DNA of 64,000 nucleotides from assembly GCF_003711205.1 (NCBI RefSeq), contig NZ_CP031013.1:1364001-1428000 (forward strand). Reading direction: 5' to 3'. This DNA comes from Polaromonas sp. SP1. GTDB taxonomy: Bacteria > Pseudomonadota > Gammaproteobacteria > Burkholderiales > Burkholderiaceae_C. The notes beneath the pieces were generated by a model. It made no database searches and was not told the origin of the DNA. It was given only the letters and a program-made list of their open reading frames with translations. Positions within the stretch are counted from its first letter, which is position 1; each line of letters opens with the position of its first letter. Positions 58,879 through 64,000 of the stretch are shown piece after piece. The translations under genes and the position numbers were made by a program.

Positions 58879-58932
58879 GCTATCAAAACAGGAGCGGCTT
58901 GCCCACGTGGTTATTGGGCCGGAAAGCAAAAA
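58879..58932 (+). repeat. family A repeat, copy 10
   Basis: GCTATCAAAACAGGAGCGG starts the element; GCCCA / TGGGC form the second stem, followed by GGAAAGCAAAAAGG. Its right end merges into the bidirectional terminator hairpin. Confidence 0.75.
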
Positions 58933-58962
58933 GGCTTCAAAACCGAAGTCTTGAAGCCTTTT
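58929..58962. terminator. bidirectional rho-independent terminator
   Basis: Perfect 12-bp stem AAAAGGCTTCAA / TTGAAGCCTTTT with loop AACCGAAGTC. A-rich on one side and T-rich on the other, so it can end both the SDR transcript (plus) and the RRM gene transcript (minus). Confidence 0.9.
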
Positions 58963-58968
58963 AAAGCG

Positions 58969-58991
58969 CTCTTCAGCCGGAAGCTGAAGAG
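58969..58991 (-). terminator. hairpin just after the RRM gene stop
   Basis: Perfect 9-bp stem CTCTTCAGC / GCTGAAGAG with loop CGGAA, 16 bp downstream of the RRM gene stop and before the larger terminator. No clear T run; it may protect the 3' end of the message. Confidence 0.6.
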
Positions 58992-59006
58992 AGGGGTTGG
59001 CAGGGC

Positions 59007-59465
59007 TTAGTAGCCGCCGCGTCCACCACCGCCGCCGCCGGAACGGCCACCGCCGCTACCGCCGCCGCCGTATGGGCTGCGGAAACCGCCGTCGCTGCCG
59101 CCGCCACCGGAGCGGCCACCGCCGCCGCCATAGCCGCCACCGCCGGAACGATCGCCGCCACCACCACCGTAGCCGCCACCACCGCCGCCGAAGCCGCCGC
59201 TACGTGGAGGACGTGCTTCCATGGGGCGAGCTTCGTTCACGACAACGCTGCGGCCGCCCAGAGGCTGGCCGTTCATGCCGTTGATAGCCGCCTGGGCTTC
59301 TGCATCGCTGCCCATTTCGACAAAGCCAAAGCCCTTGGAGCGACCGGTGTCGCGTTCCATCATGACTTTAGCGCTGGTGACAGCGCCGAATTGGCCAAAA
59401 GATTGTTGCAGGTCTTCGTCGCGGACCGAGTACGGCAGATTGCCGACGTAAAGTTTGTTGCCCAT
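59007..59465 (-). CDS. RRM-domain RNA-binding protein with glycine-rich tail
   Basis: A 152-residue protein with one RNA-recognition motif (about residues 1-80): RNP2 KLYVGNLPY and RNP1 RSKGFGFVEM. The tail is long runs of Gly with Tyr, Ser and Arg (GGGGGYGGGGGDRSGGGGYG), as in cyanobacterial and plant cold-responsive RNA-binding proteins. GAGGAG before the ATG. It may act as an RNA chaperone in the cold. Confidence 0.95.
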   Translation of the reverse strand: MGNKLYVGNLPYSVRDEDLQQSFGQFGAVTSAKVMMERDTGRSKGFGFVEMGSDAEAQAAINGMNGQPLGGRSVVVNEARPMEARPPRSGGFGGGGGGYGGGGGDRSGGGGYGGGGGRSGGGGSDGGFRSPYGGGGSGGGRSGGGGGGRGGY

Positions 59466-60064
59466 GAAGGGACTCCTCTAAAACACAAAAACAAAAGCGA
59501 TGGGGTCCCGAAAGCACAACAAATCTTGATATTTACCGCTGTAGCGCGCGAAACTGACCGATCACCTAACGTGTGCGAATGCTGACACCCGCACCGGCAT
59601 ATTATGCTTCAGTTACCTAAAACACAATCCACTAGCGTTACTACCTAGGCCGCGCCAAGCCGCATAAACAGGGGCTTGCAGCGTCATCGCCTCCCAAAAA
59701 ACGCAGCCGAACTTCTTACGTTCCGGCATCCGCCGGACAGCCCGGCCAGCGTCGGCCCGGCGAAAAAACCGTTTCGCAAATCCACCGTCCATGATCTGGC
59801 AACGCCCCAAGCGCCGGAAACTGCCAAATCCGATAGCCAATATTTAATTGATTAAATTGACAAGTTAGTGCACACACACAAAAAGAGCATGGCATTTAAA
59901 CCGGCGTAACCGGGGTTTCGGACGCGCTGGCGGTCCGCCAGGCACGCTGGTTTGGTGAGCTGCGCGAAACAGGCGCCCAAAAGCTTCGAATACGAAGAAC
60001 CAGGCCGCGTTCCACGCAAAACCGTGGGAAATAGTTACACAAAATTTCAAAGCGCTGCGCGCTA
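59466..60064. other. 599-bp gap between the RRM gene and the anti-sigma gene
   Basis: No gene I can support. The half nearest the RRM gene should hold its promoter and a leader of unknown length. An AT-rich patch (CCAATATTTAATTGATTAA) is at about 59836-59862. Several GC-rich inverted repeats are present, but none looks like a known RNA family. An unannotated small RNA is possible but not shown. Confidence 0.4.
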
Positions 60065-60109
60065 CCTGAAGCTGCGCATCGCTGGCGCGCCGCCAGCGGC
60101 AGCTTCAGG
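60065..60109 (-). terminator. long two-tier hairpin right after the anti-sigma stop
   Basis: Outer stem CCTGAAGCTGC / GCAGCTTCAGG (11 bp), a GCAT bulge, and inner stem CGCTGGCG / CGCCAGCG (8 bp) with loop CGC. It begins two bases after the stop. No T-tract on the minus strand; it may be a processing or stabilising structure instead of a classic terminator. Confidence 0.6.
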
Positions 60110-60111
60110 AT

Positions 60112-60318
60112 TCAGGAGTCGCCGTAATGGCGCCATTGCTTCATGGCTGCCCGCATGGTCAAAAGCTGGTTTTCAAACCGGGGGCAAGCCTTGCAGGCCA
60201 TCAGGTGCAGCTTCAGGGCAACCTGGTCCGGCAGGTTGAGCGCGCGGTCTTCGCGCGCCACCAGCAGTGCGGCGGCTTCCCGGCAGGTACGTCTTAACAG
60301 TGTGATGCGCGGTTTCAC
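60112..60318 (-). CDS. small zinc-finger (zf-HC2) anti-sigma factor
   Basis: A 68-residue protein with the zinc anti-sigma motif His-x3-Cys-x2-Cys (HLMACKACPRF), preceded by VALKLHL. There is no membrane helix, so it is a soluble anti-sigma factor. It starts with GTG. It is 33 bp after the ECF sigma gene on the same strand, its likely partner. In Cupriavidus a similar pair (RpoQ/RsqA, from memory) lies at a comparable locus. Confidence 0.8.
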   Translation of the reverse strand: MKPRITLLRRTCREAAALLVAREDRALNLPDQVALKLHLMACKACPRFENQLLTMRAAMKQWRHYGDS

Positions 60319-60351
60319 GTTGAAGAAAAAAAAGAGTGGGGCCGCAAACGC

Positions 60352-60918
60352 TCAGGCGCCATGTTTGCCGAACCAGTGGATATTCAGGCACTCCTGCAAG
60401 CGCAGGCGGGCCCGGTGCAACTGGACATACAGGTTGGTCGGCGTCAGCGAGAGTTCCTTACAGACTTCTTGCGAAGAAAGCTCCAGCCATTCGCGCATCA
60501 AAAACAGCCGGCCGAGCGCGGGCGGCAAACGCTCCATACAGGCGTCCAGCACCTGGAAGAACTGCACCTGCTGCAGGGTCTGGTCGGGGTTGCCCCAGTC
60601 GTTGGGTGTCTCGGCAAAGTGGCCGTCGGCCCTGAATGACAGCCGGTCCAGCTCGTCGCCCTCTTCGTCGGCCTGCGCATCCGTAGCTGCCACCGTGCGT
60701 GCATTGCTGCGGAGCAGGTCAATGACCTTGTGTTTGAGGATGCCGACCAGCCAGGTCTTGAGCTGGGAGCGGTTGCCGAAGCTTTGCGGCTTTGAAAGCG
60801 CGGCCAGCAGGGTTTCAGACACCGCGTCCTCGGCCCACGCATCGTTGCGCAACTGCAGGCGCGCAAACCGCATGAGGTAGCTGCGGTGCTCAACCAGTTG
60901 TTCTTCGAATGTGGCCAT
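60352..60918 (-). CDS. ECF-type RNA polymerase sigma factor
   Basis: A 188-residue sigma-70-family protein with region 2 (AEDAVSETLLAALSKPQSF, QLKTWLVGILKHKVIDLLR) and region 4 (MERLPPALGRLFLMREWLEL, SSQEVCKELSLTPTNLYVQL) for -10 and -35 recognition. The linker is long and acidic. It forms an operon with the zf-HC2 protein and is divergent from the redoxin and bufferin operon, which is probably its regulon. The inducing signal is probably metal stress, by analogy. Confidence 0.93.
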   Translation of the reverse strand: MATFEEQLVEHRSYLMRFARLQLRNDAWAEDAVSETLLAALSKPQSFGNRSQLKTWLVGILKHKVIDLLRSNARTVAATDAQADEEGDELDRLSFRADGHFAETPNDWGNPDQTLQQVQFFQVLDACMERLPPALGRLFLMREWLELSSQEVCKELSLTPTNLYVQLHRARLRLQECLNIHWFGKHGA

Positions 60919-60952
60919 GCACGGCAGTCTAGCCGCACGCGGCGGCCCGTCC

Positions 60953-60979
60953 AGAAAAAATTTCGGCGAAATGCGTAAG
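60953..60979 (+). promoter_or_regulatory. candidate ECF promoter upstream of the redoxin gene
   Basis: AAAAAATTT-N8-TGCGTAAG, shared exactly in both blocks and spacing with the site at 61570-61597. It lies 55 bp upstream of the redoxin start. The sigma gene is immediately divergent, so this is a natural site for its own target promoter. Confidence 0.65.
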
Positions 60980-61034
60980 GAGTCCGGGCCTGGCGGCGAC
61001 TACTCCCAAACCCATCACTACCAAGGACACCTCC

Positions 61035-61571
61035 ATGCGCCCAACCGAACATGTGCTGCAGCGACCCGCTTGCCGTCGAGCCCTGCTTGCCGCTTGCGTC
61101 GCCATGATGTCGATGGGAGCCGCATTGGCGCAGGCCCCTGCGCAGCCCGTCTCCCCGCCGCAGATCGAAGGCAAGACGATTGACGGCGCCCCCTTCAAGC
61201 TGTCCTCGCTCAAAGGCAAGGTGGTGCTGGTGATGTTCTGGTCGACCGGCTGCGCGGTGTGCCGCGACAAGATGCCGGAGCTGCGCAACAACTACGAAGG
61301 CTGGGCCGGCAAACCTTTTGAGCTGGTCGCCGTCAACACCGACACGCGCATGCAGGACTTCCTCGACTATGAACGCATCATCTCCCGCACCGTCCCCCTG
61401 AAGCAGCGCTTTGTCCAGCTCTGGACGGGAGAGGCCGGCTACCGTGACAACGTCGGCAAGCCCGTGCAGCTGCCCGCCGCATTCCTTGTCGACAAGAGCG
61501 GCAAAGTGGTCGAGCGTTATGTGGGCCGCATCCCGCCCGAAGCCTGGGACCGCATCGCCGACCTGCTGTAG
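61035..61571 (+). CDS. TlpA-like redoxin, exported
   Basis: A 178-residue thioredoxin-fold protein with a signal peptide (LLAACVAMMSMGAALAQA). The active site is in MFWSTGCAVCRDKMPELR (Cys-Ala-Val-Cys, a non-classical dithiol), and the cis-Pro is in VQLPAAFLVDKSG. It should act on disulfides in the periplasm. AAGGA precedes the ATG. It lies between the sigma gene and bufA, with the same promoter motif before both, so it may keep Cys residues of the precursor or other metal-stressed proteins reduced. Confidence 0.88.
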   Translation: MRPTEHVLQRPACRRALLAACVAMMSMGAALAQAPAQPVSPPQIEGKTIDGAPFKLSSLKGKVVLVMFWSTGCAVCRDKMPELRNNYEGWAGKPFELVAVNTDTRMQDFLDYERIISRTVPLKQRFVQLWTGEAGYRDNVGKPVQLPAAFLVDKSGKVVERYVGRIPPEAWDRIADLL

Positions 61572-61597
61572 AAAAAAATTTTCGAAGGGTGCGTAAG
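61570..61597 (+). promoter_or_regulatory. candidate ECF promoter upstream of the bufferin operon
   Basis: AAAAAATTT-N8-TGCGTAAG again, starting at the redoxin stop codon, about 100 bp upstream of bufA. The identity of both blocks with the first site, in a 650-bp region, is not expected by chance. Confidence 0.65.
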
Positions 61598-61697
61598 AAA
61601 AACAGAGTGCCCAAGACTAATTCGCAACCACACAGAAAACCTCTGCCGTGGTTGTTGTCCAACTTTCACGATCTACGAATTAACAGGAGTCTTCACC

Positions 61698-61979
61698 ATG
61701 AACCAACGCGCCATGATTGCCGCCGCTGCCGCTTCCCTGCTGTCCACCATGCTTGTTGCGACGCCTGCTGTCGCCCAGGAAAAAGAAAAATGCTACGGCA
61801 TCACCACCGCCGGCCAGAACGACTGCGCCAACCTGAGCGGCACGCACTCCTGCGCCGGCCAGTCCAAGGTCAGCGGCGACGCCAACGAATGGAAGTACGT
61901 TGCCAAGGGCACGTGCGCCGGCATGAAGGGCATGACTGCGGAGCAGGCCAAGATGAAGGCGATGGAAAAGAAAAGCTGA
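61698..61979 (+). CDS. bufA: bufferin precursor BufA (DUF2282)
   Basis: A 93-residue exported peptide with a signal peptide (cut near ATPAVA-Q) and four Cys at 32, 43, 52 and 73: [22 protein letters not shown] and AKGTCAGM, the pattern of the DUF2282 copper-buffering peptides (bufferins; gold-induced GigP-like). In characterised cases the Cys are changed to thiooxazoles by the MNIO enzyme. AGGAG before the ATG. The tail is Lys/Met-rich. Product not proven here. Confidence 0.93.
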   Translation: MNQRAMIAAAAASLLSTMLVATPAVAQEKEKCYGITTAGQNDCANLSGTHSCAGQSKVSGDANEWKYVAKGTCAGMKGMTAEQAKMKAMEKKS

Positions 61980-62073
61980 GCGCACGGCTTTTGACGAGAC
62001 AAAGAAGTGGGCACATGCCGGATCCGGTCGGCGCCCTCTTCCTGAAAACCTCAGACTTCACGCGGCATCCACC

Positions 62074-62958
62074 ATGTCCCCCTCACATCAAGCAGGCCAG
62101 CCCGCCTGCGGCATTGGATGGCGCCATCCCCATTACGGTGAGTTGCTGGAGAGCTTGCCCGGCCTTGATTTCATCGAGGTGCATTCCGAGAATTTTTTCG
62201 CCGAAGGCGGCGCCGCACTGGCCGTCCTTCGCCAGGCGCGTGAGCACTATCCCGTCAGCCTGCACGGTGTCGGGCTCGCCCTGGGCTCGGCCTGCGGCAT
62301 TGATGCCTGGCACCTGGACCAGCTGGCCCGCCTGGTCGAGCGCATCGAGCCGGTCCGCGTGTCCGACCATGCCTGCTTTGCACGCGGTGCGATGGCAGGC
62401 CGTGAGCTGCATGCGGCCGACCTGCTGCCCGTCGCACTCAACAACGCGGCCCTCGACGTGATGTGCGCCAATGTGCAGCGCGTGCAAGAGCGCCTGAAGC
62501 GGCCGCTGCTGGTGGAAAACCTGTCGGCCTATCTGCACTTCAACAGCTCGGACCGCGACGAAACCGCGTTTTTGCGCGAGCTGGTCCGGCGCACCGGCTG
62601 CGGCCTGCTGGTCGATGTGAACAATATTTATGTCAACGCCCTCAATGAACGCATTGCCGGGAGCGACGCCGACCCCGTGAAAAGCTGCCTGCGATGGCTG
62701 GACCAGATCCCTCCCGGCTGCGTGGGCGAGCTGCACCTGGCCGGCCACTGCGACGCCGGTGACATCGTGATCGACGACCACGGCAGCCGCGTCTGCGCAG
62801 ACGTCTGGCAGGTCTACCGCCACGCGCAGCAGCGCTTTGGCGGCGTGCCGGCGCTGGTGGAATGGGACACCGGCATCCCGCCGCTGCCGGTGTTGCTGGA
62901 AGAAGCCGCCAGCGCGCGAAACGTCACAACACCCGTACAGCAAGAGGTAAGTGCATGA
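62074..62958 (+). CDS. bufB: MNIO/DUF692 oxidase BufB
   Basis: A 294-residue TIM-barrel multinuclear non-haem iron enzyme. Likely ligands are His64 (SLHGVGL), Asp98-His99 (VSDHACF), Glu148-Asn149 (LLVENLS), Asp181 (LLVDVNN), His221 and His225 (ELHLAGHCD), and Glu263 (LVEWDTG). It modifies Cys of the BufA precursor with the help of BufC. It overlaps bufC by four bases (ATGA). Confidence 0.95.
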   Translation: MSPSHQAGQPACGIGWRHPHYGELLESLPGLDFIEVHSENFFAEGGAALAVLRQAREHYPVSLHGVGLALGSACGIDAWHLDQLARLVERIEPVRVSDHACFARGAMAGRELHAADLLPVALNNAALDVMCANVQRVQERLKRPLLVENLSAYLHFNSSDRDETAFLRELVRRTGCGLLVDVNNIYVNALNERIAGSDADPVKSCLRWLDQIPPGCVGELHLAGHCDAGDIVIDDHGSRVCADVWQVYRHAQQRFGGVPALVEWDTGIPPLPVLLEEAASARNVTTPVQQEVSA

Positions 62959-63794
62959 GCACCATGGCGATGCTGGCGCAGGAACAGCAAGCGCTGTTGC
63001 ACGCCCTGATGGGCGAGCGCGACGCCGGCGGCCTTTGGCCTCATTTGCAGTTTGCGCACGCCCCGCTGGCGCGCCGCGGCCTGCAGGCCTACCAGGCCAA
63101 CGGCCTGGCACTGGCGGAGCGCGCGCTGGGTGCGGCTTATCCGGTGCTGGCGCAGCTGATAGGCGGCGAAAGTTTTGCGCCGCTCGCGCGGCACTTCTGG
63201 CGGTGCTACCCACCCGGCCGCGGTGATGTTGCGTGTTGGGGCGATGACCTCGCGGCCTTCATCGAGGCGGCGCCGCAACTGGCAGACGAACCCTACCTGG
63301 GTGATGTCGCCCGCGTTGAGTGGTTCTTGCACCAGGCCGCCACAGCCGCTGATGCCCGGCCTGATCCGCAATCCTTTGCCTTGCTCTCGGCGGCCAATCC
63401 AGCAGAAATCACGCTGGCGCTGGGCGCCGGTGTGTTTTTGCTGGCCAGCGCTTATCCCGTGGCCAGCATCGTCAATGCCCACTTGCTGGGTGAGCCCGCG
63501 CTGGCCGAGGCGGGTGCGTTGCTGCGCGCAGGCGCGGCGGAGCACACCCTGGTCTGGCGGCAGGGCTTCAAGCCCCGTGTGCGAAGCATCACCGCGACCG
63601 AGCATGCCTTGCTGGCGGCGCTCCAGGCCGGGCGTTCGTTGCAGGCTGCGCTGGACTGCGCACTGGACGGCGAGCACGTCGCCACGCCGGAATCTGCATC
63701 GGCATTCAGCTTCGAACACTGGCTGGGCCAGGCCGTGCAGCAAGGCCTGGTCACAGGCGCGCGCCGGCTGCCTCAACCCTTTCAACTTTCATGA
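62955..63794 (+). CDS. bufC: DUF2063-type partner protein BufC
   Basis: A 279-residue protein with an N-terminal DUF2063 helical domain (about 5-100, [41 protein letters not shown]), thought to bind the precursor leader and present it to BufB, and a C-terminal domain typical of the family. Start ATG 62955 within the bufB stop. A longer upstream frame was rejected. Confidence 0.93.
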   Translation: MSTMAMLAQEQQALLHALMGERDAGGLWPHLQFAHAPLARRGLQAYQANGLALAERALGAAYPVLAQLIGGESFAPLARHFWRCYPPGRGDVACWGDDLAAFIEAAPQLADEPYLGDVARVEWFLHQAATAADARPDPQSFALLSAANPAEITLALGAGVFLLASAYPVASIVNAHLLGEPALAEAGALLRAGAAEHTLVWRQGFKPRVRSITATEHALLAALQAGRSLQAALDCALDGEHVATPESASAFSFEHWLGQAVQQGLVTGARRLPQPFQLS

Positions 63795-63812
63795 CAACCC
63801 GGGAGAGCCTCC

Positions 63813-64000
63813 ATGAACACCATCCACACCGCCCATGCGAACCCAGCAAGCCTCTGGCAGCGCGGCCTGGGCCTTTGGCGCGTGCTGACCCGCTCGCTCG
63901 ATGCGTTGCAGCCGCTTGCCGCCTTGCTGGCCCGGCTTTACATCGCGCAGGTGTTCTTCCTCTCGGGCCTGACCAAGCTGCGGGACTGGGAAATCACGCT
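63813..64000 (+). CDS. DoxX family membrane protein (partial)
   Basis: The first 62 residues are in the window. After a hydrophilic start comes LQPLAALLARLYIAQVFFLS-GLTKLRDWEIT, the first helix and G-x2-K motif of DoxX proteins. It is the usual last gene of bufferin/gig clusters and may move electrons or act in the membrane. The gene continues past the window end. GGGAGAGCC precedes the ATG. Confidence 0.88.
   Translation, partial: MNTIHTAHANPASLWQRGLGLWRVLTRSLDALQPLAALLARLYIAQVFFLSGLTKLRDWEIT

Noticed and set aside
57256..58929. A 557-codon frame antisense to lptC and the SDR
   Set aside because: Covers two well-supported plus-strand genes and shows no domain.
59007..59220. Tandem repeats in the RRM gene as a separate repeat element
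   Set aside because: They are in-frame Gly codons of the protein tail.

Overview
This window reads as chromosomal DNA of a high-GC betaproteobacterium of the family Comamonadaceae, most like Polaromonas or Rhodoferax; I infer this from gene order and from interspersed intergenic repeats I associate with that family. It spans the replication-origin neighbourhood. gyrB, dnaN and dnaA are on the minus strand, and rpmH, rnpA, yidD and yidC diverge from them on the plus strand. The dnaA-dnaN gap carries DnaA boxes, a GC-rich spacer, four TAG/CTA triplets and an AT-rich stretch, so it is the best oriC candidate.

Layout. 0-5 kb: end of a class II aldolase-like gene, a BASS transporter, a transglutaminase-like protein, a DUF1328 peptide, an AsmA-like protein and a glutathione S-transferase. 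5-10.6 kb: an Old Yellow Enzyme, a large autotransporter and a lipoprotein hydrolase. 10.6-15.6 kb: a TPP-riboswitch-headed thiC-thiO-thiS-thiG-thiE operon on the minus strand. 15.9-19 kb: an LTXXQ periplasmic protein, a flavodoxin-like oxidoreductase and two low-complexity secreted proteins that both end in SGGTK. 19.3-22.7 kb: a ybhP/clsB/ybhN-type phospholipid operon. 22.8-25.9 kb: a radical-SAM protein and a DUF4130-UdgX fusion behind a near-perfect LexA box that overlaps the GTG start codon. 26-34 kb: small exported proteins, a PPC-domain protein, a phosphoesterase, minCDE, a bacterial inositol oxygenase and a VOC protein. 34-38 kb: a visibly AT-richer patch with an HNH nuclease, a trypsin-like protease, a membrane/coiled-coil protein and a DnaQ-type exonuclease coupled to a tiny membrane ORF. 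38-47 kb: origin cluster. 47-51 kb: a TRAP binding protein and class II aldolase, divergent from an XRE-cupin regulator across paired operators, with mnmE coupled to the regulator. 51-59 kb: a cNMP-binding protein, apt, a Kef-type antiporter, kdsD-kdsC-lptC, an SDR and a glycine-rich RRM protein. 60-64 kb: an ECF sigma/zinc-finger anti-sigma pair divergent from a redoxin and a bufferin-type operon (DUF2282 precursor, DUF692/MNIO enzyme, DUF2063 partner, DoxX).

Between the genes lie at least three repeat families. Ten copies of a ~55-65 bp element share a GCTAT...ATAGC palindrome and a second stem whose arms co-vary; one copy is translated inside mnmE and another supplies the stop codon of the Old Yellow Enzyme gene. 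Two ~247 bp elements carry a hairpin with two compensatory base-pair swaps and an open reading frame. A REP-like inverted repeat interrupts the thi operon.

No rRNA, tRNA, CRISPR array, transposase or prophage was seen. Functional calls rest on motif recognition from the sequence only; no database search was run.
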